The translations under genes and the position numbers were made by a program. Below, in pieces: positions 12,301-23,731 of a stretch of DNA of 64,000 nucleotides. The notes under the pieces were generated by a model. That model was not told the DNA's origin. It worked only from the letters and a program-made list of their open reading frames with translations, and did no database searches. Numbering within the stretch: the stretch's first letter is position 1; each line of letters opens with the position of its first letter. Source of the stretch: Lepidodermella squamata (Eukaryota; Gastrotricha); the NCBI GenBank assembly GCA_047495785.1, contig JBLDXI010000009.1:3038001-3102000 (forward strand), read 5' to 3'.

Positions 12301-14317
12301 GCATCAAGGCAATGGGCAGTCTGATAAGATGTCTGCAACTGCGAGTGAAAACAGTGGCGAAGGAAGCAACTCAGCCGGTGACATGAACTCTAGACAGTCT
12401 GGGAGCGGGGGTAATGGAGGGCTTAGTAAATTACGCCAAACGACAAGTGACGCTATGGCTGTTGGATCCGGACCTGTGCTGATCTGGCCGCCCCACCAAC
12501 AGCCAGCTCCCGTTGTCACAATTGCGAATGCAAATTCTCAGGCTGTAACTTCCCCGCCTGGACCTTGGCCCATTCGACCGTGGACTCTGGCTCAACTTGA
12601 GGGCAAAAAAGTGATGAACGCAAAGGTGATTGCAAATAGAGATTTAAACTTAGCAAAAATGTGTTTTAGCCGGACCAGGCTCTTCCAGTGGTAAGCATTG
12701 GGAACCTGCTTTGCTAAATCTCTCAGCAAATACCTTTCCTAAAATATATTTTATGGTCTTATTTTAATTTAAACTTTGTACTTTACTTTCAACAGCGATC
12801 ATTTCAATTTGTAAGCCCAATGCAACCGACCGTTCGTACCACACCAAAGAAGCATTAGAAATCGTAGCAATTTTTCTTAGCGAGATTGATGTGTGGATCG
12901 TGGCGATTATTTTATAAAAATGCTGACAAGCGTACTTTTACTTTAATGTTATTGCCCCTGTCCAAGTGTTTCTGGACCGTTACTTTGCGCTATTGTGACC
13001 TTTATTTTGACATCTTGCATGGCTATTTAATAGATGCTTGTAGGGATCCCCGATAATTTGAAATGCATGTTTTGATTAGGAGTATGGGCTTTAGGCCCTT
13101 TCCCTTAGCTCATTATTACGGACTTGCGTTTTAAAGCGATTTTCCTCTGTTCCAAACAGGTATCCATTTTAACAAATTCAATCAAACCGGATGATTCCCC
13201 AACTGGCACGAATAATGCGATGCCTTTGGCCCTTCAACCGATGCAATCAAGCAGCAATAGCAACAGCAGCGGATCTCAGCCGAGCTCAGGAAACAGCGTG
13301 GAACACAAGCAGCAAATTAATCCGGTTTCTATCCCCCAAGCTAAGCCGCTTAAGGGTGGGCAGCCAAGGTACTCCCAGTCGACTCTAACCGCCCCGCTGG
13401 AAGTTCAGTCGTTGCTTCGCGACGAGTCGAAACTCGATGCGGAAATGCTAAATTCGGGCAGTAACCGAAAGGGAGGCACCAAGCAACATAACATGCTCAC
13501 TAAGAGTAGGATAGAGAAGACGCATCGGAAATCGAAGTTATCTCTACCGGTACCAATGCCTGCTACCTCTGCCTCTGATGTCTCCTCTGTCGTGAAAACA
13601 TTATTCTCGAATAACAAGGCTGATGACCGGCTATTCGGCAGTAACGGCGATTTGAGCACCTTACTTCAAGGAGCCGCGAGACGGAAAAACTCGAAAATCA
13701 AGCTACTTCCCATCGAGCAATCTGACAATAGCACCAACGCCAGTTCGAATAATTTGACGGAAATGGATCTCGTTGAATCTCGAAGGTCATCATTCCTCTC
13801 GCTCTCAGTTCGGCCGCGAACGTCCAACATGCCTCGGCCGAGCGGTACTACGGCAGTTAGCAGTCAAGCCATGGTTTTATCCTCACTCCACTTAGCAAAT
13901 TTAGTCCCCTTCAGCCAGCCTTCCCCATCTAAGTTGTCAGCTCATCAGAATTTCTCACCCAGCGATTCGCAGCCGGTGTCCTCAATGAAGCATTCGTCTT
14001 CGGTATCTTCTGTCCTCGGCGGCCACGTAGGAAGCAATAACGGCCTGCCAATGATCTCGCGAGCCGGTGAAGGAACCAGGAATTTTCTTCTGCCCAAGAA
14101 CTGGTCCTCGTCCGATATGATTGCTCAGTTGGACGAGGAGAACAATAAGGGAACGAATGCAAGCTCCAAGTATCTGTCCCTCAATGTTCAAATCAATACT
14201 GGCAATGGAGACTCTGCCATTCCAGTTACAGGCTTGAAACCAGAAGGTTCCCCAAGGCCTAAACTTCTCGTTAACCATGCGAACAGCAACTACGGAGAAT
14301 CTTCGAGGATAACTTAA
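9367..14317 (+). CDS. long Ser/Gln-rich intracellular protein of unknown function
   Basis: Best model: exons 9367..10667, 11387..11659, 11715..11856, 11909..12625, 12670..12690 and 13160..14317; 1203 residues, all phases agreeing. I do not recognise the family. Visible parts: a basic segment EKARKRLLRQLKRRENARKF (about 250-270), an acidic region after it, a CQVC pair in exon 2, an ordered-looking stretch NYFGYHD..GVFKHYETPEEHARFYRLQF early in exon 4, then Gly/Ser/Asn-rich tails. No signal peptide or membrane segment, so probably nuclear or cytoplasmic. Exon 5 is a 21-nt microexon (seven residues). Joining the first exon to 11387 is inferred: exon 2 has no start codon and needs a phase-2 donor, which 10667 provides. 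The alternative is a two-exon gene ending at 10802 via an acceptor at 10715, followed by a separate gene; alternative 3' ends are also possible. Confidence 0.5.
12670..12690 (+). other. 21-nt microexon of the Ser/Gln-rich gene
   Basis: Seven codons (PDQALPV) between a 44-nt intron ending TTTTAG and a 469-nt intron starting GTAAGC. Without it the phases of the flanking exons would still match, so it could be skipped; reading straight through from exon 4 instead ends at a stop at 12694. Confidence 0.5.
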
Positions 14318-14514
14318 GTTTAGGCATCTGCCCAATGTTTGTCGTCCTGATCTCCAACATTTTAGAACACGGCGTACGGTGCTCTCCAGCTTGCATCTTT
14401 ATTATAAGAATATTTTTTTCATTTAACGAAAGATATTAATAAAATCAATGGAAATTCTCTAATAAAATGATTATCTCAAAGGCGTGATTTGCTTTGCGTA
14501 AAAATAGCCAAGTT

Positions 14515-14775
14515 TCATACGCTAGACTGGCTTGACGACAGCCTAGGCGCTAATCTTGTTGCTCTTTCGGACTTCTCCGGCCGAACGCCGCGACCTCTTC
14601 CACCGGAGAATAGAAATCGCCTCAAGCCAGATGCTTGACCAACAGTTATTGGACCAGATACGCTGCCTGATGAAGGACCTGGCGAAGAGGCTTCACCATG
14701 TCCCAAACTGTCGCCCATGGAGTGTCCGTGATGCCGCACATTCTTATTTCGGCCTTGCTGCACATGTTCTCTCAA
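14515..14775 (-). CDS. possible coding island, Gly/Ser/Arg-rich, unknown
   Basis: A GC-rich island in AT-rich surroundings. The minus strand is open for 86 codons (Gly/Ser/Arg/His-rich, no motif), preceded by an acceptor-like TTTTAATAG at its 5' side but with no ATG at the frame's upstream limit. The plus strand also reads a protein-like frame (about 14523-14790) interrupted by two TGA codons. Could be an exon of an unrecognised gene or a relic; function unknown. Confidence 0.2.
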   Translation of the reverse strand: MREHVQQGRNKNVRHHGHSMGDSLGHGEASSPGPSSGSVSGPITVGQASGLRRFLFSGGRGRGVRPEKSERATRLAPRLSSSQSSV

Positions 14776-15410
14776 TCTATTAAAACATTTTTTTAAATTA
14801 TCGGTTAAAGCAATGAAATTATGAAGCGAAAAAAGATCGAACTTAAAATGGGTATAGCCATGCTAATTTCAATTCATTGCAACAATCAAAAGGGTCAATT
14901 GAAATTGAAGTGAAGTCTACAATGAGAAGAATTCCTGCACATATACGTCGAGAGAGTAGTGAATCATTTTAGGATTTACAGTGTAACTAAAAACAAATTC
15001 GAAATCTTAATAGGACTATCACGTGACTCTTCAACTAAATACATAGAGTTATTTTACGTTTAGGTTTGAATCCGTTTTACCAATAGAGTCATCATCTACA
15101 TCGATGTTAGATCGATTGGCGTCATCGGCTTGATCTTCAGGTGAGCTGCTGTTGGGAAATCTTTAGGTTTAATATCTATTGCTGAATGAAAATTTTCTGG
15201 GCCGTAAAACTTCCCGATTTACATCCCAAATAATTAATAATGTAAGGATTGCTTCGAAAACGTTAGTGTTAATTACAATTTGGATAAAATCAATTTTAAG
15301 CCGAGCTTGTTAAATGCAAAACATACTGTTCACTATACGTTGCGGCTAACTTTTGAAGGCGCTCGTTTGTAGGATCAGCTTTTTGAAGTTTCATCGCTGA
15401 AATATCGGAA

Positions 15411-16316
15411 TTAATCACATTTCAATCCTTTTCGCGCCTTCAAACCTTTGACTGAACGGTAGAAGTCCTGCAAGACTGAATTAATCCGTTTTTGAGAAGG
15501 GCTATTGCCTGAAAGAGTAGAGGGAGGTATTGACAGCATAGTTGAAGAAGGACTCGCGGGCCATTGTCCTGTTACTGCAGATTCAGGAGACATTGGCGTT
15601 TTCGGATAAAATAATTCGTCCTCCATTGTCGGTGATAAGAATTCGTCTTCATCAATTTCGCAAGTGGCGAGCTCCGGCTCGCCCTCCTGCCTTGGCCTGG
15701 GAATTCTCACACTGCTGGACCTTCGCCGATGCGACTCAGCAGCAGTAACCGGGAGCGAGAAGAATCGCGGAACCTTACTATTTCCATCGCCACTACTGTC
15801 AGTGAATACACTTGACGTGAGAGGCTGAAACTCGTCGAGACGACCTTGACTACCAGCGACTTCGTCCTCAAAGGAGACAACAGGCCGACTCTTCATATCA
15901 GCCAAGGCCAGTCGATTTCGAAAGGCTGGGCTCGGACTCGGGCTGCTTTCCGCGTCTGTGCCACCGTCTGCACCGGATTCGTTGGCTTGACGCGCTATAA
16001 TTTTCGCGAAGTCATCCGCCATATTTGAGATTGGTACGGTTAATGACCCCTCTGACGCTCTGCTTGTCGATGACGCTCGTGCGGCGTCTGAGCCACAGGC
16101 CATGAGGGGTGACTGCTGATAACTGTATATATAATTCCTATGCTGAACTTCGCAGAAACCGGGAGCTTCCAGCCAAATGGATTTGTAGCTGTGTTTCAAG
16201 AAGCGAATTCTTATCGAATCTGCATTCCGAATGTGAGCACAAAGAGATACAATGAGACAAAGAACGACCGCGGACAGGCAGACGGCACCTATTAGGGGAA
16301 TGTAGAGTAGGTCCAT
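15411..16316 (-). CDS. single-pass membrane protein with Ser/Pro-rich cytoplasmic tail, unknown
   Basis: 301 residues from the ATG at 16316. The open frame goes on upstream to a GTG at 16427 with two N-glycosylation sequons, so an upstream exon with a signal sequence cannot be excluded; a CAG acceptor precedes that GTG. The first 25 residues are a strong hydrophobic segment (PLIGAVCLSAVVLCLIVSLC) followed by basic residues, giving a signal anchor with the C-terminus in the cytoplasm. The tail is rich in Ser, Pro and acidic residues, with SSSVRIPRPR and a basic C-terminal helix (RINSVLQDFYRSVKGLKARK). No enzymatic motif. I do not recognise it; an adaptor-like or junctional membrane protein would fit. 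It is on its own between the Ser/Gln-rich gene and a gene-poor stretch. Confidence 0.55.
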   Translation of the reverse strand: MDLLYIPLIGAVCLSAVVLCLIVSLCAHIRNADSIRIRFLKHSYKSIWLEAPGFCEVQHRNYIYSYQQSPLMACGSDAARASSTSRASEGSLTVPISNMADDFAKIIARQANESGADGGTDAESSPSPSPAFRNRLALADMKSRPVVSFEDEVAGSQGRLDEFQPLTSSVFTDSSGDGNSKVPRFFSLPVTAAESHRRRSSSVRIPRPRQEGEPELATCEIDEDEFLSPTMEDELFYPKTPMSPESAVTGQWPASPSSTMLSIPPSTLSGNSPSQKRINSVLQDFYRSVKGLKARKGLKCD

Positions 16317-17537
16317 GTCAAAAGCCGTCCCACGCTGTGAGGAGCTGCTGGTCGTGTTTTTCACGCGCGAGACCACTTGCTGTCGGATGCATGCGATCGA
16401 TGACGCGGTATAATTATTCTGATGCACCTGATGCGGTATCTTTGACTGGAGCGCTAATGCATGGCGAACACCATGGTCAAATTAGCGCACGGTATGAGAG
16501 GCGGGCTGGTATAATAAAACTGTTAAGGTACCCACAAATAGTGGTCAATCTTCTTTCAGCAGCTATTTTTCATATTAGTCAGATTTCTAACATATTATAC
16601 AGACTCTATACATGTGAGATACAGAAAAAAACCTCAATGCAAACAAATGAGGCAGTTTTTGCGCTGATTTCGCGCAGTAATTTCTTGGCTATACTGACGA
16701 TCAAGCGCGCGGCACGAGTTATTACTCCTCAATAAGCATGCGCGGAAGGTACGGCAGTTGTATACCTTGCTCTATTCAGGTTAACAAAAAGACCAATACA
16801 CTTTGCTTACATTATGGTAGCGTTGAAATGTAAGCAAACATATTAGCGGAGTCTACGGACCTTTTAAACGCTTTCCACCTCGCGCTCTATTGTGTTCACC
16901 CAACCAAGACGTTGTCTTGTAGCGAGGTGGGCTACAGCGTAAAAAATGCGCCGCCGCAGGCATTCTTTTTGTCGAAAAAAATGAAAAAGAAAATAAATAA
17001 AAGGTGTAACTGAGGGGGCGCTCCTGCGTAGTTTGGCGCGCATTCCTACAGATAGGCGCGAACGCTGCCTCTGTCAAGTTGTAATTACAACGCCTTCGGA
17101 TGTAGAGAATTTATCATGGGAACAGGTAATGACTCAGGTGGCATTCGGCGGAGGGATTTGAATTGACAATATTACCGAACACTGAGTTGATAATGAGATT
17201 GAGGCAAAAGCGAAAGTACTAGTTTACATGATTGATTATTTTCAGATTAAATAACATTAACCCCACTGTAATGGCTAGACTTCATCCCTTTTGCTGCTGT
17301 ACTGAAAGCAGCGGTGGCGAGCTATGGGAATTCTGTGCATCAACTACGCGTGAAATAGATATGGGCGCGACGAGAGTACATCGTCGCGATAATGATTTGT
17401 ATTATGGAGTGACATTTGTAATACATCGGAACCATATTAGCCAGGCCGCATTACCGATATTTCGATTGGGATAGCATAAAGCACTTGTTGATGCTTAGAT
17501 ATAATTTACCGCTCCCGTATGTAAAAATAAAAATTCA

Positions 17538-17789
17538 TTAAATTATTTCTCGCACCAGCGCGTTTAGCATATTGTTGAAAATCGACAAGCTGAAATAAGT
17601 ATTGCTTAAATGGCTTGAAATAGCAGGAGAAAATATCGGGTCTTTGCGCGCGCAGCAAACAACACAGCAATTCGATGTCCAAACCAGGAAATTAAACAAA
17701 AGAACTATTGCTACAACCAAAATTTCTGCCGCAAAATTTATAATGAAGCAATCTGCTCGTTGCATGTGTCGGAAATTATATTTACTCAT
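17538..17789 (-). CDS. doubtful small membrane protein
   Basis: An 83-residue frame from ATG at 17789 with one strong hydrophobic helix (AAEILVVAIVLLFNFLVW) flanked by Cys pairs. No relative recognised, no splice signals needed, no promoter seen. Length is not far above chance for this base composition. Confidence 0.2.
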   Translation of the reverse strand: MSKYNFRHMQRADCFIINFAAEILVVAIVLLFNFLVWTSNCCVVCCARKDPIFSPAISSHLSNTYFSLSIFNNMLNALVREII

Positions 17790-18211
17790 TGATGTGGCGA
17801 CTACAAAAGGCGTGCGGCATTCTAATTTAGCCAATTCTGGAGTTGCTAACATAAGGGAGACATGTTAACATGGTTGTTTCCTTGTCCTTTATGCTGTAAA
17901 TGGGTTAAATCCGACATGGAGTTGTACTGCATTGCCTTGGCGCGGATTTTTCGCGCTAGCATTCTAATTAATCGCTGGAAATCAGCTGATACCTATTCCA
18001 ATGTAGGTGTTACTGGCATCGGTGGGGTGGAATTCATGTGATGGTTTCGACGTGGGAAGATCAAAATGTTAAAACCTCACGTAAACCACTGGCAATAATA
18101 TCACAGAACGGACAGCGGACAATAACGCTCTTCGCATCGAAACACGGAACACTAATTATGATGAGATGCATATCCGAAAAATGAGGCATTTTTGTGGGTG
18201 AACCAAACCCT

Positions 18212-18244
18212 TGCTTTATGCTTTATGCTTTATGCTTTTATGCT
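18212..18244. repeat. short tandem repeat, GCTTTAT unit
   Basis: Four near-perfect copies of the heptamer GCTTTAT, the last with an extra T. Confidence 0.7.
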
Positions 18245-18264
18245 AAGCCTGAGCTGTGGATATG

Positions 18265-18370
18265 ATACATTGCGAGTGGGGAAGCGTTGAAAGTGAACTC
18301 GCAATGCGCCTATTTTTATTGAAAGTGAACTCTCCCCATGATATCACTTATTGAACGTGAAGTCTCCACG
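18265..18370. repeat. degenerate direct repeats with small inverted arms
   Basis: TTGAAAGTGAACTC occurs near 18287 and 18319, with a diverged third copy (TTGAACGTGAAGTCTC) near 18351. The first copy is enclosed by the inverted pair ATTGCGAGT/ACTCGCAAT. Looks like remnants of a small repeat element. Confidence 0.5.
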
Positions 18371-18650
18371 CTAAATACGCTCGACCCTTCCATGGAGAGT
18401 ATACTTTCGGTGTAAAATACGTCAATAGCGTCGTAGCCAAAAACACGTTTGGTGATCGCCCGCAAATATCGCTGTCTCGACCCTGTATCAGCGATTTTAT
18501 GAGGGAAATCGCTCAATATTTCGCATTTAACGTATTCCGTGGCTTTTTTCGATTGTGCAGTCATATATTTGCAGATTTGAAAATTTCAGATACCTACGTC
18601 AAAATTCAAATTGCAAATTACACTTTTCCCGGAAACGTTTTGCCGTGGCA

Positions 18651-18767
18651 CTGTAACGATTGGTGTTACGGCGGCTTCCCGTTCATGACTAATCTTGGTG
18701 ATCACAGCTATGGTTATTCATCTTATTAATCATGACCGGGAAGCCGCCGTAACACCAATCGTTACAG
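18651..18767. repeat. perfect 31-bp inverted repeat (foldback)
   Basis: Bases 18651-18681 are the exact reverse complement of 18737-18767, with a 55-base spacer. Outside the perfect block the inner sides still match for several more bases (TCATGA..TAAT). No reading frame makes sense of it; it resembles a foldback or MITE-like element, or a strong cruciform. Confidence 0.8.
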
Positions 18768-19939
18768 GCACAGTAATAATTTGCCGCAATTTCTTTTCAA
18801 CTGCTGTTATCCAATTCACCAAAGATGCAAAGAAAGAGCTCCGGAATTTATTAAACCGATTTGTCGATGGATGGTTTACTGCTCCAGTTTCATTTCGATC
18901 GGAAATGAATCGTGACCGCTGTCTTAATGTCGAGGCGTTAGCCTAAAAGCTAAAACCTTGGCTATTTTTGACTTCCGTTTACTTTTTGGCGCTTGAAGGA
19001 CACAGCGATCGCAAACTTCACGGCATAAATTCTCCAGTTGATAGGCTCTTGTAATTAGTGATTAGTGTCAGTCTCGGTAAATAAATTGCGAGATGAAATC
19101 ATTTTTCGCAGAAAAGGTCATATTTTTCAAATATTAAATAGATTTTGGACAAAAATGTGAGCTTTACGAGTTGTCCTGTTGGCCCCTTGGAAATAGCATC
19201 ATAAAAATTGTTCAAAGAAGTTTGGCTTCGTGCAACTACCGGTACTGAAACATGAACGAACCTTCATTTTGCAAGGTTCAAGCATGAATCACAGTCTCAA
19301 AATAGCTATACCATAGCGCTATTCCCAGCTTTATTTCCTGGAACAGACGTTACTTCGGGCGCCTCGAAACTGAAAGCTGATCTCGCAGCTTTTACAGGGG
19401 TAGTTTCTGAATATTCTCCAATGAAGATTTGTCTAGCCAAAATATAGGCGATAACTTTATATACAGGTGAAAATCCCGGAAAATAAATTTCATCCGGCGA
19501 ATTTCCGAAATGATCCTCCTGCATGCAGAATTCACAGGGCTCATATGCAGTTAGCGGATGCGTAAATCGGCGATTAGTGAGCTTTTAACTTGTCCTAGGC
19601 TCCGCGCTGCATATAATCAACGTGCGAAAGGTGCGGTTTAAGTAGACTCATAGGCGCAAATTGCTGAGATTAATATCGATTTTTTATATATAGATAGCGA
19701 CGCGCATCTTATATTAGCGCGTCATTTAACACGTTGCGCACGTTCGGCTCATAATAATGTCAGTAATAATAACGCATTTCACGGATCTGTTCGATATTTT
19801 CAACAAACTTCACCTCTAGACCACAACAAAATTAATAAAACGTCTCTCCCACATAGATCCACAGTATAAGAACACTGTTTTTTGTGGCTGCAAGAGACAT
19901 TTTTCAATTAGCTTTAATAGACGCAAACTGCATCTGTTC

Positions 19940-22548
19940 ATGAAATTACTGGAAGGCCCTAAGAAGGGCTTCGTCATCGTCGACTATTTCCTACTCCTCG
20001 CGGCAGTGACTGGCAACTGCCTGGTATTGGATAGTATCTCAAAATTACGCTTTGGCCTAACTGGTTATCGCCATTTTCTCATCTCCCTTCTCGGTTCTGA
20101 TCTCTTCATTTGCGGGGTAAAATTTATAAAAAATTATCTCAAATTTGAATTTTAAACGATAACCAAAATACAGGTGAATTTGATATCTTTCGTCTATCAA
20201 GCAGCTTCAATGTACACTGCTAAAAATGACTTCGCGAAACTTGGCGCTGATATCATCCGAAGTCTTCAACTAACCGGTTTTGTAGGTAAGGAATACATGA
20301 GTAACGCTTATTTCTCTATCATTAATCGCTTCGATTTCGTAGCTAATCTGCTTAATCTTAGCGGCATGAGCCTGGATCACTACATCGGCATAGTAAGCGA
20401 TTCAAAAATATTGAATTTTAAATGTAATTCAATGTTGAAATTGCTTGCAGATCAATCCTCTGCGATACAATCAACTGTTGTCGAAGAAAGCCGTTCGCAT
20501 CGGGGTTGCAATGATTTGGATAGTTTCTTTCACGCTCGGCTTCGCTGACTTCACGATATCGATAGTTCAAGACATCCTAGCGACTAAATGGCGGCATAGG
20601 ATGATTTCAGACACCCTATCATTGGACTCTTTCAATGGATCAGGCGGCACCAATGAAACAATCAGTTCAATACTCGCGTTGATCAAGCTGTTCACGGACA
20701 AAAGTGGAATGGTTGGCAGCACAGAGCCGCCTCTTGATTATGACGAGGCGTATTCGTTCAACTCAAGTGAGTTCATTGCGTAGTACAACTATTTGGCACA
20801 AACATGCGTCTGCTAATTAGGTTCGTCACATGAAGAGCCGTTCGACCTGCAAATGCCTGACAGCAGCCAAGAAGATATGGCAGGCGATCAAAGTAAAGAA
20901 ATGCTCGCAATGCTGCTCGCTCTACTTGAGGAGCTGCTAAAGTCATCGAATAGGTATCGTTAGTTAATTTATCGAGAAACATACCTAATTGATTGAGTGA
21001 AGCAGCTCATCCACGCCGGACGGTGGCGAGATTCTTGATTACCTACTCCCGCCAGATGGAAACGAAACTACGGTTCTCGACCAGCAGGCCATCCTTGAAC
21101 AAATAATTGCTATGTTAGCCGCTAGAAAAGACGGCAAAAGTAAGGCAAGTTATGCAAAAGGAGCAAACAAAGTAAATTTATATATACTATAACTTGACAT
21201 TTTGTTCACTGAGTCACGTGTTTTTCCAGGTCTGGCTTGAATTTGCCGTCATGTCACTCACCCTGAGTTGCGCCATCTTCCTCAGCTTTTGCTACGGCAG
21301 AATATTCCGAGAAGTAGGTCAAATTGTCAATATTCCAATTTGCTTACATCCTGTTTCATTCAGGTTTCAATCAGAATGGGAGGATCCCCTGGGACAAACA
21401 CGAGGCGTGTCGTGATTACAACTTTCCTAATGCTTGGATCTTTCACAATTTGGTGAGAATTTGTAGTAATCCTTTATGACATTTATCGTGGATTTTGTAG
21501 CTGGCTTCCATTTATGAGCTTTGAGCTCATTATGATCTACGAAATTCGTACACAAGCCATGGATTTAATACAATCAACCAGCTTTTTCGCTATTCATAAT
21601 GCGGTATGTTTTAGCGAGATTATCGTTCTCGTCATCGATTAATTGAGACGTTTTTCTTTTTACAGTTCAACACTTTGCTGATGTGCTCGCCACTTTTAGA
21701 TCCGATCATTTACGCGTGGCGCATGCGTGTTGTTCGCAGGTTTGTCAAACTTCCGATATAGCTCTGGCGTTCAGATTGCGAGCTAATCACGGGTTATATT
21801 TAGATACATCCTTGTGCGATATTTTCGGTGCTTTCCTTGCACTCGTGATATCGCGGACCGCGTTCGAAGCCGAAGCAGCTTTATTTCCTTCGTAATGACC
21901 GGCAGTCAAACGGCGCGCAGTTCGAGCTCCCGAAGCAGCTTTTACATCCAGGCAAGAAACGTGCTGAGCGGTGTCTATTTCGAGCGTGGTTCTTCGTTAA
22001 AACGCAGTAACTATGAATCATGTCTACGCAGATCTCGTTTTTTACGCGAAGGCATTGCCACTACAGGTAGAACAGCCAGCGCCGGAAATGGATGCCTACG
22101 CCCGATAAACGATGCTCCGGTTTTCCACAGTTTCGACCTGAGTTCAGTGTGCCGATTCATAGATGACCCTGATAGCGACGTTGAAGAGCCGCAGAAAAGC
22201 AGAATTGTCGGACGGACAATTTTAGCGAATCAACAGCTGCATAACAACCAGAAGCCGCACTTCGGCAATTTCCTGTCGGTGCCAGGTCGGGGCAGAGAAG
22301 ATGAGGAGCTGCTTCTACCCCCAGCTTCAGTACAGCGATGCCTGACTCCTCCGCCGAGGAACGTCGGAAGCTTCCTACCGACATCCCCCTTGACCCCGAT
22401 GTATTCGTCCCGCCGATCATTACAACCGAAATTTCCTGACAGCGATTCTGTCCTGGCGCATTTTCGAGTTAATTCTTTCCGCCTGTTGGGTGCGGGGGCC
22501 TACGGGCAGAGTTCGGTGACGCTGAATTGTCCGACAATAAACCATTAA
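19940..22548 (+). CDS. R1: rhodopsin-like GPCR with DHY in place of DRY
   Basis: Eleven exons: 19940..20116, 20174..20285, 20343..20392, 20451..20766, 20821..20953, 21006..21171, 21230..21313, 21364..21452, 21501..21603, 21666..21739, 21804..22548; 682 residues. Expected role: plasma-membrane receptor coupling to G proteins. The N-terminus EGPKKGFVIVDY leads directly into TM1 (GN), TM2 has LISLLGSDLF, TM3 ends LDHYIGI (D108) then INPLRY. The second extracellular loop is spread over three exons, with sequons NGS and NET, and lacks the Cys that most siblings carry just before TM5. TM5 has no proline and ends CYGRIF; TM6 CWLP; TM7 DPIIYAWR. The 250-residue tail ends with the motif VLAHFRVNSFRLLG shared with R5, R6 and R8. 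This is one of the most intron-rich members. Confidence 0.85.
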
Positions 22549-22895
22549 CTGTTTTTCTTGCTTGAATACGCAAAATAAAAACATATTTATTTATCCTGTA
22601 ATAATCCAAATTGAAACGGGATTTGAATTATGGCTCACGATGTCCACTAATCCCGTGTGATCTGCAAGTCCAGTAGTTCTTAGTAATCAGATACGGAGGT
22701 GTAAATAATCACCGCGATGATCAATCATACGCAGCGTTGTTGCCTAATACCGTGGGGGCGCTATATCGTGAGCTTATGGCTCAGTGCCCGCCGTTGCCGT
22801 GACTAAGCACCTTGGAGATCGCAGCACCTTATAAAACACGATGGTTTTAGACCTACCTCACCGCTATTCGTAGTAGCTCTAGGAAAATTTGCAAC
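22549..22895. other. short intergenic gap R1-SP1
   Basis: AATAAA near 22571 serves R1. The rest is presumably the SP1 promoter; no gene. Confidence 0.4.
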
Positions 22896-23374
22896 ATGCC
22901 GAAGCAAGCTCAATATTTGATCGTCTTTGTTAGTCTGTGCTTTACATCAGCTAGCTCAAACCTTTTTAGCTCAAGTTATCCATCTCAGCCCCTCGGCTTG
23001 ACGTCCTCTTTGACTAAGAATGCGATCAATGCTAACAGCCGTCCATTAACGATTATGGAGAGACAAATGACCAACTTAGTTAAAGCCCTAGCGACTAGGA
23101 ACGCTGCTTCATCGTCAGCAGAAAAATTCGCCAACAAGCTTGCCGAGGTATCCAGCCGGTTGTGTGTAGCATGCTTCTCTGTAAGTTTTTTCAAGCAAAT
23201 CAACGATCGCATCACTTTCAAATGTGTTATCCACAGGGAAATACTGCAAAGCTTCTTCATTGCCTGAGTCAACCACCTATGGGAGGCAGGGTCAGAATAA
23301 TAAAATTACGCTGCCCCGTGAAATCCAGACAACTTGCTGATAAAGTCTCCAATTGGCTTACTCAAGTGAATTAA
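22896..23374 (+). CDS. SP1: small secreted four-cysteine protein
   Basis: Exons 22896..23180 and 23237..23374, 56-nt phase-0 intron, 140 residues. A clear signal peptide (YLIVFVSLCFTSASS) precedes a Ser/Asn/Lys-rich middle and a C-terminal module with LCVACF (C90, C93) at the end of exon 1 and KLLHCLSQPP, RVRIIKLRCP (C104, C121) in exon 2. Cys spacing C-x2-C-x10-C-x16-C. AATAAA overlaps the stop (23374-23379). SP2 at 36378 has the same exon layout, the same intron position and phase, and 13 of 23 identical residues from KLL to CP. I recognise no known family. Secretion and disulfides are inferred. Lying between R1 and R2, it is a candidate peptide ligand, but nothing in the sequence shows binding. 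Confidence 0.7.
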
Positions 23375-23731
23375 ATAAAAAATCATACTAGTTAATGATA
23401 AATTCTTCCAACTTTTATATCGCGGTGAATCAAGTACCTTGACTGAATTTACGGTTGCGCACCGCGAGCTGAATGATGAAAGCTCTTTGTGCGGGAAAAA
23501 CACTCAAAGGGCGCGATTTTGAGCCTAATTAAACGTGATAATCGATAAAAGCATCCGAATAAATCAAGTGATTGTTGCGGAGAAATAGTGAGCCGCCGCT
23601 TTCCTAAAAAGCTCACATTCACACACATCAGTGCTTCTTTTTTCAAAAGCTACATATCCCATATTGACTCTACAGGTTAAGTGTGAAATGCTCGATTAGA
23701 GAAAGTTTTCATTTCTACATGTCCGCTTACG
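23375..23731. other. gap SP1-R2
   Basis: No gene seen; 5' region of R2. Confidence 0.4.

Larger units (their letters stand above)
16317..19939. other. gene-poor stretch before the receptor array
   Basis: Apart from one doubtful small reading frame and the repeats listed separately, I see no gene. No GPCR, P450 or transposase signature on either strand. Confidence 0.4.

Noticed and set aside
17140-17180. A TTCAAATC-like string on the minus strand considered as a tRNA T-loop
   Set aside because: The flanking bases cannot form the T stem, and no other tRNA arm is visible.
18499-18729. Frame ending in a Cys/Gly/Tyr-rich segment (CNDWCYGGFPF)
   Set aside because: That end is encoded by the arm and loop of the perfect inverted repeat, so the peptide is a by-product of the repeat.
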